A stretch of 64,000 bases of DNA from Phylloscopus collybita (Eukaryota > Chordata > Aves > Passeriformes > Phylloscopidae), in the NCBI GenBank assembly GCA_027886175.1, contig JAJNNQ010000075.1:9837001-9901000 (forward strand). Reading direction: 5' to 3'. Below the pieces are notes generated by a model. That model had not been told where the DNA came from and made no database searches. It worked only from the letters and a program-made list of their open reading frames with translations. A program made the translations under genes and the position numbers. Shown here in pieces: positions 12,002 to 22,862 of this stretch; position 1 is the first letter of the stretch; each line of letters opens with the position of its first letter.

Positions 12002-12275
12002 CCCTGGAATCCAGTGGCAGGACAGGTGGGAATAGTTCAAAACTGTGCCAGGGGAGTTTTTGACTGAACTTTAGGAAGCATTTCTACACCAAGAGCTTGA
12101 ACACTGGAACAGGCTTCCTAGAGAGTGCCCAAGGCCTCAAGCCTGTCAGTGTTTAAAAGGTATTTGGACAATTCCCCTTAACAACATGCTTTAACTCTTG
12201 TTCAGTCCTGAAGTGGTCAGGCTGGACTAGACAGTCCTTGTAGTTCCCTTCCAAGTGAATAGGTCTATTCTGACA
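12002..12275 (+). mobile_element. CR1 LINE, 3' part of the LTR-interrupted copy
   Basis: Continues the CR1 interrupted at 10869. 'aggaagcatttctacacc', 'actggaacaggcttcctaga', 'tgtcagtgtttaaaaggtat' and 'ggctggactagacagtcctt' follow the CR1 3' order and end in 'cccttccaagtgaatagg'. The gap in the CR1 consensus between the two halves is small, which supports insertion of the LTR rather than two separate CR1 events. Confidence 0.85.
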
Positions 12276-14009
12276 GATAAAATCTCTGCTTCAAAAAATT
12301 TAGAAGTGACATAATCTAAAACTGCAAGAAAAGGAGTATCTGCGGCACAGAAGCCCAGGAGCCCACTTTTAATGAAGACTATGTCAAGACCTACAAAGGA
12401 ATCAGAAATATTTTAACTACTTCTCTGTTACTGCCTAGCAATTGCTTCTTGATAGTATGCAACAATAATGGCTTTGCTAATTACAGTTTCAATCAGTGAA
12501 GACGAAGAAAATAGTTTTACTGCAAAATTTACACTCAAAATCTAATCAGGATTGTCTTTCTAGTTTTTAAATGAAGACCAGTTTCTGGTGCAATCATTTG
12601 GACTGTTTCCTGTCATTGAACAGTCTCTCAAATCCCACTAATTTCTGTTGAAAATAAAAAAAAAAAATCAACCAAAACCTCACAAATCAAACCAAACCAA
12701 CTCAGCAACTGACCTGTTACCTCTAAAACTATTAAAGGTGACATACAACACACGACAGCTCTTGACAACCCCACCATTCTCTGTTGCTAAATAATATATG
12801 CTAAGGAATCTTTGACACTTTTTTTTCTTCATATTTGCAACCTCTGCTCTGAAGAGACTATGTGGAAATTTGCTCAGCTTGCAGGAAGAAAATGCATGAG
12901 TTGATAAAAGCTAAAAATAACTCAGCAGAAGGCTGCCCAATAAGTTAGATTTAGTTTGAGTCATGGAAAAGCCTAGGAGTATTGTCAGCATCTGAGTTAT
13001 ATGGCTTTCTACTTCATTTGGACATGCTTGTGAAGTGTGGGAAACAATCTCATGAAAAGCAGTCATTGAATGTATTGATATTGCTATACATCCTTCAAGA
13101 AATTTGGGGACATTTATACTTCCTTTTGGGAATTAATTGTGCTGTATCTTGCAGGAACTGAAAAGGAAATAAAACTGAAAAAAAAATCAAACCCTTTTGA
13201 ATTTCTTCCATCTCACACACAGTAAGGTACTTTGGGAATAAGGGCGAAGCAGTAAATATTCTAATTTTCTAGTAAGACCTTTTACTCTGACTCATATGCC
13301 CTTTCTATGGATGAGAGGGGACTAGAAAATAGAAGATAGATCCCATACAGATAGTGCAAGATAGAACTGTAGTAAGCAAAACTATCTGTAATACTGTTTT
13401 CAGAAAAGAATTTTTTGTGATTTATTTCTAAATGGAAAGTTTTGCTCCGTGTGTTTCTATGAGGGGCTGTTTTCTGTCTTGTACTGTTGTCATGCATCTT
13501 CTGCAATAAAATATACTTAGTAAATCTCCAATCTAGTGGCCAGAAGAGGCTACAGGTGTGATGGAGTGCAAGAATAAAGATGCAAAGAATCTTGCCAAAG
13601 TAAATATGATGCTATTTAAAAAGAGAGAAGTGCTGTGTTTTGCACTTTGGAGTCATCCCCTAGGAACAGTCTACAGCATACATCTAGGAATATAAGCATG
13701 CACTGAGGGGAATAACTAATCAGGCAGCTACAAAAATCAGTATCTTTGAGCTAGGCTGCATCCTCAACTGCACACAAGATGACAATGCCCTGATGGTGGG
13801 GAGAAAAGAGGAAAGATAAGCTTCCTATTTCTCATTAGGGTCTATGACAAATCTTCTATCTATTTCAGATAAGTACAGAAATGCCCTTTCCATCATGACA
13901 GCAGTCAGAAGGTGGTAGACTAATTGTCAAACTTCCAGAAAAAAGCTGTGAGAAAAATCCCGTTCTCTACAGCCAGAGACCCAGAAAACATGAACTTCTA
14001 AGACAAGTT
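12276..14009. other. non-coding, mostly unique sequence
   Basis: AT-rich with no recognised repeat or exon. The stretch around 12470-12500 (gctttgctaattacagtttc) resembles homeodomain-rich conserved non-coding DNA, but nothing further supports that. Confidence 0.4.
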
Positions 14010-14335
14010 TGAGACAGTTGGGTCTTTAACCCTAAAGAGAAAACTCACGAGTAATGTAACAGTCTTCAGTTATGTAGAGACTGCTACAAGGAGGAAAAAA
14101 TTGTGTTTTCTGTGTCTGTGGAAGACAGGAGAAGTGCTGGACATCAATTCAGGAACACAAAATCAAGCTGAACATTAGGCACAGGAATGTTGGACAATTT
14201 TTTGGTGAAAAGAATGAAGGCTTGGAATGGATGAGAAGGAGAAGCTATGGTGATATCATATCTGAATATATTTAAACAACCAGCTGATGAAAACCTTTGC
14301 CTATGCTATGAAGAAAGGGTGTGGAGAGGACACTG
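14010..14335 (+). mobile_element. old, highly diverged CR1 relic (sense)
   Basis: The word order follows the CR1 3' region. Counterparts are visible of 'tttagcctaaagagaagact', 'aacagtcttcaagtatntga', 'ctgctacaaggagga', 'gaggacaggagaagtaatgg' and the final 'ggttagacaacatctgtca' zone. Substitutions and small gaps are frequent, so it is much older than the other CR1 copies. Boundaries are approximate. Confidence 0.5.
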
Positions 14336-14442
14336 TCATGTAACTTCTTTTGTGGGAATTAATTTTTCATGGTAAAATAGTAAATTATGGGATACCAAGC
14401 ATTTTAGCTGGTATTGACCATTCTTACTCCAAAGAGTTTGCA

Positions 14443-14480
14443 GTAAATAAATAAATAAATAAATAAATACATAAATAAAA
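14443..14480. repeat. (AAAT)n microsatellite
   Basis: About nine AAAT units with one 'aaatac' interruption. Confidence 0.95.
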
Positions 14481-15217
14481 AGCTAACCTGGGTTAAACAG
14501 GGCAAGGCTGAGTAACTCTTGGGTCATTTAGAGCAAATTACAGTTGTGAGAGGTCAACACTGGCTTTTTCCTGAAAGCTCTATAGTAGAAAATGGTTTTA
14601 AGGGGAAGCTGAGAAGGAAGAAATTAGAAGTCTGAAGTACGTATTTAAAACAATTATTCTACAAGTTCTACCAAGATAAAAATGCCAGGAAAGTCCCCAT
14701 CCCCGAGCCTTACAAAGTCAGCCTTTCACCAAACGTATGCAAACAGGGATCTCAGCATGCTGTAATCTAGGATGAGCATCTATCACAGGCATATTGAAGC
14801 TGCGGTTTCCTGAAGAGCTGTGCTGAATTATTGGTTTCTCACAACCAAAAGGGAGAGATTTTGTGGCCATCTATCTCTGGCCTCCACCCCAGCCCTGTGT
14901 TGGTTCTGCTTTGCAGTGCCACCTCTGAGGGCTGACACAGCAGAAAGCTGCTGGGGTTTGTGCTGTGATGGTTTGGAGCAGACTGTTGAGTTAATGAGGT
15001 GGCGGGAGGAGGTCTGGTGAGTGCCAGCCTCAACACAGGCAACTGAGAGCGTGAAGCCAAGCTGGGAGAATGGGGAAGCTGCTTCAGGACCTCCTTCCAA
15101 ATCAGTGAGTGATTAGGTTGGCTCAGCAAGTCTTGTGGAAACCACGGCTTTGCTTCCATGTAGAGAAGCTCTTTTTCGCAGCTTGTAAGAAAGCCAGAGG
15201 AATATTTAAAAAGAAGG

Positions 15218-15236
15218 AAAAAAAAAAAAAAAAAAA
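15218..15236 (+). repeat. poly-A run, 19 bases
   Basis: Uninterrupted A run inside a purine-rich stretch. Confidence 0.9.
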
Positions 15237-16591
15237 GGAGGAAAGTCACTTAGAAGGCTTATGTTGTTATAGAATAGTTAATGCAAGGGGAAGAAGAAAA
15301 AAATAGATTGGGAGCTAGCTGGACAGGAAGATGGAAATGTGCCCTTGATTTGATGTTCTTTGTTGCACTCCCTTAACTGCATGGTCATGACTTGGCAGCT
15401 GTTCAGGCTCCAGGAGGCATTGTACAAGCCCCTGATAGGAGGGGTTTCCTCTGATGAGCTGGCCATTGTGACTTTACAAGAAATTGTACAGTACTTCCTC
15501 TCATCCATTAGAAACCACTATTTTCTGAATGAATTTTTTCCTCTTTTGTTTTTAACAGTTTAACCCTTAACCTTTCTGACTCATGTTTTCTATTCTGGTG
15601 TAGCATGCAGCCCGAGGTGAAAATGGGGACAGCCCACACAAATGAGACTCCCCTGTTCACGATCTGACAGGGAAACCAAGCGTTGCACAGAACAGTGTTT
15701 CTGCTGAAGAGCACTTTTGCAGGCCTGGGAGTGTGGTATGAGCAAAAAAAAAAAAAGTCCCTCTTGCAAGTCAATTGAGGAATGTCAGGCAGCTATTGAA
15801 CTTTGGGTGATTCATCTGTACTCTCCAATTTGTATTAATTGCTAAACTGTGAAGATGTGGTGTGGGCAACAAGAGTAAAACTGTATAATTAGGGAAATGA
15901 CCCTTCACAATTAGTGGAATGAATTAATCTGAAGATAATAAAGAGAACCAAGTAGTTATTGCAGTGGTCAGATATACTGGACTAAATTCAGACATAGAAA
16001 TATGTCTCATTTAGAGTACCTGCTGGGGAAGAAACTCTTTCTGCCCTAGCCAAGCATAGGATGTTGTGAAATACAGAAATACACATGGCATAAAAAAAGC
16101 CAAGTTGGGACAGAAAGGGGATGTTCAAAACTGAAATTCCCCTTGGGGTCACTAGTGAGCACTCTGAAATCAGATTGGAAATTAAGGCTACTTTAGAATT
16201 AAGGTGCCTTAGAAAGGGTCTGCCTTGGTTATGAAAGGTCTTTGAGTATTTCTTTATGTAATCACCATAAAATTCACAGTATGTGAAAAGCACTGCCTTT
16301 TACCTTCCCTCATACCTATGTTCAAAAGGGAATAAGAAGGAGGTATTTCTCACTCACCCATGATAATGAATGGCACTAAGAATCCTGAGTAATGCCTGAA
16401 GAGATGGAAACTTCCCAAGACCCTCTCAGGAGATACCTGGTCTCAGAAAGCTCCTTGGGGTCCTGTTCTAAGTGGTTTACTGCCAAAAGGATGAATCACC
16501 ATGTGACAGAAAGGCCAAGGGGATGCTTGACTTCCAAATCAGGTTATGGAATCTGTTGTCTTTCTCCCAATATGGAAAATACATTTTTTCC

Positions 16592-16655
16592 ATAAATAAA
16601 ATAAAATAAAATGTATTTTTTTCTAAATAATAAATAAATAAATAAATAAATAAAT
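16592..16655. repeat. compound (AAAAT)n / (AAAT)n microsatellite
   Basis: AAAAT units up to about 16611, a T-rich spacer, then a clean AAAT run at 16626-16655. Confidence 0.95.
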
Positions 16656-19379
16656 GCCCTTATACATTTTCCATATAAAGTGGAAAAGTTCTGTAAAGTC
16701 TGTGACTTCCTCTCTGCTGTCCCGCAATGTTGGTAAAGCGCTGTGTTGATCAGGGTCCTTGGACCAAAGAGACACTTGGTAGGGAGGAATAATCAGTTAC
16801 TAAAGATATTGTTGGAAACAAGATTAAGAACCTTTAAGTGAACTGATGGCTGAATCCAGGCCAGGAGGCTGGTGGATGGATCTGACAGGTAGTAGACAAC
16901 TCTTTCTGCTAAAACCTCCTTTTGCTCTCAGAAAGGGATTAGAGCCTTGAGTCCCTCTCTTTAAAATGTCACACAACAGCCAGGATGAAAAGGCAGCATG
17001 AAACATCTCCTGTAACACCAACAAAACTTTCAAAAGCAATTTGAAATGTGAATTACTGCTACTTCAGCTTGTCAGGCTGATATCACCTTGGTCCCTCTCA
17101 GTCCATCCATCTGAGCTGACTCCTTGTCCCTCGTCTGTGGGAAATGATTCATTCCCTGCCTGTGAAGTGCCTGCATCAGGAGGCTGCTCTCCTGGGGCTC
17201 ATAAAGGTTACTTCTGTCTAAATCACAACACCATTGGACTTGGTGGCTGCAGTACCTTCAGAGTGATGGGAAGAGAGAGCAGGAAGCCGAGTATTTTAAT
17301 AGATGGTATGGAATATATCAACATATTTCAAGCAAATAAAATACTTGCAAACATTTTTGGTTTTTTTTGTTTCCTGTCTTAGAATATTTTAGGTTATGTT
17401 TGTGATCTAATTTTGCCTTTTGTTTCTCTTCTCTATTTGGCTGCTGTCACTTTTCAGTGAGGCTCCACCTGTCTAATTATAACAAGGCCTAAAATTTTGC
17501 CCTCTTCTAGATTATATTCTTCTTCTGAGGAGAAGATTGACTGCACAAAAAGTACAGACATTTCTATTAGCACATTAAGTGCTTCAGCTACTACTGTGGT
17601 TTTAATTTTGAGCAGTGCTATATGCACTTTAGTCAGTGAAGTGGAGCTATCATTTATCAGAAGGAAAAAAAATCTTGAAAAAAAAAGCATCTTTTCACTC
17701 AGTTAGGTCTTTGACATGTGTATTTGAGTCATAGCTTGTCACAGTGATGAACAAGGTACAGTCATGTCATTTTCTCTTCACAGAGCATCTTTCCTCTCTG
17801 AGTTTCAGAGGTCTTCACCAACTGTCCTTCAGTCACTAAGTAGATGGTCAAGTTGTGCTCCATTGCTGGTTCAATGCTTCTGCAAAATCAAGTGGACCCA
17901 GGGTGCCAGTGAATAAAAGTGTCTGGGGGAGGGACAGCACAGGCCAGTCAATCAGTAATGTTTGAATGCTCACATGCTGTGTAGCATGATCTGGAAATGT
18001 GCCAAACTGCACTAGCTCAAGTGATGCCTGGGGCATAGCATATGCTCCAGATTTTCCAATAGGCAGCACAAATAGGACTGCTCTGAATGTGGCTCCTTGT
18101 ATGGCCCTGTATGGTAGACTTTGCACCTGCAAACCCTGATGTTGCACTGAAGGAAGTTGACACACATTCTTTGTTTCACATTATGAAAATGTTATATTAG
18201 TTCACAGGACTTGAAAAAAACCCATATCTAAAATGACATTTACATTTGAGGGCTTTATGGGGCAAAGTTCTGTATAGTTCAGCTGTGGCCACTATGGTGC
18301 TTGGCCATACAACAACAGAATGTTCCTTGTCTTTTATTTAACAAAAAATAGCCAGAGAAGTGCAACACAATATTATGCCTCATTATTACTGCACAACTCC
18401 GTAGGTGCAAGAGGAAAGGTTTTAAAATCCATCTATGTATGACTATTGCCTCCTTGTAAGGTAGTCCCCTGTTGCCTTCAAGCACTTTCGTTGCCATACT
18501 GTGCTAGAAGGAAAAGCACCTGGCTGTGTAATGATACCCCACTGGCCTTGCTGAAGTGGCTCCTGGTTAACAGGGCTCCATGGGAGAGAAGACTTCAATC
18601 CCCATGATTCAGGTCAAGATGAAAACGAATAGAACTTAATGGAGTATACTGCTTAAGCTTCTCCCACTGGGAGAAAGTACAGCTTCTTTTCATCCAAGCA
18701 AGTAGCTGTTACACAGCAGTAAAGTGGACTCTAGTAAGACTATGGATGTGGGACTGGATCCAAAAGGTTTGAGAGCTAGACATTGGCTGCATCTCTTTTG
18801 AGATGGTTTGCAGACAGCAAGAAGGCAAAGTTTTGTTTCAGTAAATGAGGTGAATCCCTGGAAAGTCAGGAGGTGGCCTAGTTTGCATACAGCAGGCAAA
18901 TACTCAATCTGTAGCTCCATGGTGTGCAGTCTCACAATACCTGGATTTATGGAGAAGGACTCTGGCTGCCATGTTCAGCTCTGTTTAGCACAGCTATGAT
19001 CTGGGGAAGTACTTTAACCTGGGAAAAACAGGAGGGTCTTGAACTTTGTATCTTCTTGTCACTCCTTTTCCTTCTCCAGCTTCTGAGTTCTGCTATACCA
19101 CAACCAAGGACCACTCCAATCCCACAGAGAGAAAAGTGCTTTGGGAGGACTGTGTCCAGCACTGCAGGACAGGAAGGGGAAAACACAAAGGGCAGGAACC
19201 AGCAAACAAGAAGGTTCAATGTATTTGAATGATTTGATTTGATGCAGGAACTGGGAGGAAACAGAAAGTAGAGAAGAAAGCAAGTTTCTCTTTTAAAGCC
19301 ATTGTTGCTTAACTGACAGGGCTACTGGCTGCAATAATGTGGTTTATGTGCTGCTGTTACCAAGGGCAGTTATGCTACC

Positions 19380-19443
<64 letters not shown>
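19380..19443 (+). repeat. (CA)n followed by a 51-base poly-A run
   Basis: Alternating C and A up to 19392, then A from 19393 to 19443. This is the longest homopolymer in the window. No retroposon body was recognised upstream. Confidence 0.95.
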
Positions 19444-19446
<3 letters not shown>

Positions 19447-19885
19447 TTCATGGCATAAACCTGGTCAAGTGAGGAAAACAAAAACAACCCCTTAACTGTG
19501 CAGTTTTGGGCAGGAAAATTGCATTCCTTTTATTTAGTTTTTTAAAAACATGATTTGGATGAAAAACATTAGGTTGTGTCTTTGGGGGTTTTTTTTCTGC
19601 TTTGTTGCATTTTAAGGGTACTTAATTTTTTTTCCAGGTTTTTCCTTTATTAAACAGTGGGATGGTGAACTTCAGTTTCCTCTTTGCTTTTGCTAACTTT
19701 GTTTGGGGTGTATTTGGTTTTTGGCATGATTTTCTTTGTGTGTCATTGCATAATATGTTGGCTACTTTGGAAAAGTCGGATTATGAGCCTGGGTCCTGGT
19801 TGCTTGTTTGCCACCATGTCAGTTGTGCCAGCAACACTTGTTTTGAAGGTCACAAAATAGTATACCTTATTGGAATAATGCTTCA

Positions 19886-19917
19886 TATATATATATTAAA
19901 AAAAAAAAAAAAAAAAA
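19886..19917. repeat. (AT)n plus 20-base poly-A
   Basis: Alternating AT followed by A at 19898-19917. Confidence 0.9.
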
Positions 19918-21540
19918 GTTTAACATCTCCTCTGTTTCAGGTAATTGCATCCTTAGAATAACAGTTTACACCTTAATGGAGAAGCTGAGCTTTTAAAAGA
20001 AATTTCTTTCTCTCCAGGGTATAAAATGGCCATTTACAGTAAGTAGCTGCTGAATAACATTTAGTGTTTTACTGAATTTCCCTGTTTTCCTTGAAAATAC
20101 ATGCTTCCCTTTTGCTCAGGGCTGTGTAGAATATTCTCTCATACACATGTATCCCTACACACAACAAGGAATAATGCCTGTGAATCTTCCAGCTCTCAGC
20201 CTGTGAGCTCAGACCATAAAACATCCCTCTCAGAACATGAGGGGTTAAGCCCTGGCCATAACTAATATGAGATATAGGATGACTCTGTGTTGAGGGCATG
20301 AAGCAGATTCAGTTCCCTCCTCTGATATGGTTTCTGAATGAAGTTATCAACTGCTGTCAAAAAAAAGAGGCAAACCCATTCCTTCTTTCTTTAACTCTCC
20401 TTTCTGCACCTGGGGCTTTCCTCCTCTTTACATGCTTTGGTGCTCAGCTGATGATTGGTTGAGCCAGTTCAACTCACACAGAAAAATATTCACACTTTTC
20501 CCATGTTAGTTGTCTGCTAGGCTTGTGAGATGAATTGAATTGAGGAAATGGTCTGATGGTCATCAGATCTGGCGAAGGAGAGGAAGACGGTTTTGAGAGA
20601 GAGAAGAGCAAGATCTATAGCATACACCTTCCTCCTCTGTATTGAATGGAAGTCACTTCTCCTTCTGTGAATTAATAAAATGTGGAATAACCTTTCTTTT
20701 CTTCCTCTTAGCGTGGTTGTGTAGCAACATTAAAGAATGCCAGACTGCAGCAGTGAAGGGGAAATGGATGCAAGGCTTTGCTTTATGTCTGTCCTTTATT
20801 AACTATTAATAAAAACTTTATTATATCCTTTGGTGTTTTTCAAAAGTCTTTTAATAACGTTTATCTAGGGAGATTTGTTTTATCTTAGCATTTCTAGTAG
20901 ATGAACTCACAGTTTTGCTGTCTGGTAGGAAAGAAACAGGGCAAAACCAGGCAGAAATCTGCAACCCCATGTTGCTTGAATCCATGTATTTAACATCCTT
21001 TCCATCACCTTTAACTTGCGGTGATGGATTTATTTTTTCTTTTCTTCATTATGAGCTCTGTTTCTGTAGTTTTTGAATAAAAGTATCTCCTCCTTGGTTC
21101 CAGATTTATGCCATTTAACTGTGAGTCTTTCAATCAATTCTTTCAAGGGTGCTGCTGGTTGTGGACAGATAATTGAAAAGCAACCAGACTAACAAAGTTA
21201 TGCAGGGAAAAGCAGAGATCGTCAGGTGTCCCTGCAGGAACTGACAGAGCTTCTCCATGTTAGATAAGGTTGCAAAACTTCCCCAAAAAACAGAGCCTGC
21301 ACTGAGCAGATTAGGCAGGATATGGTCTGTGGAGCATTTAAAATGCTAAATAGTGAATCTCAGACTATAATTCATCTCCATACTCAGATGACTTAAGCTC
21401 TACTAATGGTGAATATGTTGCAACATGCATTTGAAAGGATGGAACAGACTTAAAAGACTAAATTCTATTGATTGCACTAGGTATCTCTTTTGATGCAATG
21501 AGGCTGCAGTTGTATAAACACAGTCTGGCTCTTCAGTCCA

Positions 21541-22862
21541 GAAGAGAGTCACAGAATCACAGAATATGTGATATATGCTGAGTTGGAAGGGACCTACAAG
21601 GATCACTGAGTCCAAATCCTGGCCCTGCCCAGGACCATCCCCAAGACTCACACCATGTGTCTGTGAGCATTGTCCAAATACTTCTTGAACTCTGTCAGGC
21701 TTGGTGCTGTGACCACTTCCCTGGGGAGCCTGTTCCAGTGCCCAAACACCCTCTGGGTAAAGAATCTTTTCCTGATATCCAACCTAAACCTTCTCTGACA
21801 GAACTTCAGGCCATTCCTTTGGGTCCTGTCACTGGTCACCAGAGAGAAGGAAGTTGTATCTTTCAGTGACATTTCCCTTCCGTCTCCTCCAGGCTGAACA
21901 GACCAAGTGACCTCAGCCACTCCTCATATGGCTTCCCCTCAAGACCCTTCACCATCTTTGTTGCCCTCCTTTGGACACTCTCTAACAGCTTAATGCCTTT
22001 CTCACATTGTGTCACCCAAAACTGCACACAGGACTGCAGGTGAGGCTGCCCCAGGGCAGAGCAGAGCAGGACAATCCCCTCCCTTGCCCAGCTGCTGATG
22101 CTGTGTCCCTGATGTCCCCCCAGACAGGGCTGGCCCTCCTGGCTCTCAGGGCACTGCTGGCTCGTGTTCAACTGTGCACAGACCAGGACCCCCAGGTGCC
22201 AGCTCTGCTTTCCAGCCTCTCATTTCCCAGTCTGCCTGTGCATCCAGGATTGCCCCATCCCAGGTGCAGAATCCAGAACTTTCCCTCACTGAACTTCATA
22301 TGGTTGGTGATTTCCCAGTCCTCTGATTTGTGAGGTGTCTCTGCAGGGTGTCTGTGCCTTCAAGGGAGTAAACAGCTCCCCCCGTTTTGTATAATCTGTG
22401 GACTTGCTCAGCATCCCTTCCAGTCCTGTGTCCAGGTTGTTAATGAAGATATTGAAGAGCACAGAACCAAGGATGGGGCCCTGTGAAACCCCACTAGTTA
22501 CAGGTCCCCAGTCTGATGTCACCCCATTCACCACAATCCTTTGTGCCTGACCCACAAACCAGCTGCTCACTCATCTCGGGATGTCTTCATCCAGTTGTGT
22601 AATGGACATTTTGTCCAGAGGATCCTGTGACAGACTGTGGAAAGCTCTTCTGAACTCCATACAGGTAACATCAGCTGGCTTCCCTTGATCAGCTGGGTGG
22701 GTTACCTTGTCATAAAAGGGAATCAGGTTTGATAAGCAGGACTTTCCTTTCATAAAGCATGCTGAATGGTGTGTGCAGTCACCCAGAGCTGGATGAGCTG
22801 CTGTGCCTGGGTGCACCAGGTCCTGGACAGTACATGTGCTTCTGGTCACTCCACTGGACAAG
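21541..22862 (-). mobile_element. CR1 LINE, longest copy, decayed reverse transcriptase
   Basis: The plus strand begins with the reverse complement of the CR1 tail ('cacagaatcacagaat', then 'gttggaagggacctacaagg'), so the element reads right to left. Translating the minus strand in pieces gives recognisable ORF2. From the N-terminal side these are an MKGKSCLSNLIPFYDKVT block, a VVNGVTSDWGPVTSG block, SVLFNIFINNLD (the RT core), a LESVQRRATKMV block and the C-terminal [10 protein letters not shown] block. Blocks are separated by stops and frame changes. The position of the catalytic FADD box reads STDY, so the Asp pair is lost. The element is 5'-truncated within the RT domain near 22862 and is not functional. 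The tail position and word order match the copy at 45366-45563, suggesting the same subfamily. Confidence 0.93.

Larger units (their letters stand above)
14336..21540. other. non-coding sequence with microsatellites
   Basis: Long unique stretch with AAAT repeats, A runs at 15218-15236, 19393-19443 and 19898-19917, and a short TA run at 19886-19896. Possible frames are mostly artefacts of stop-poor patches. Two microexon-like acceptor/donor pairs occur (16358-16395 minus and 20018-20038 plus). I consider them within the background expected by chance. Confidence 0.4.
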
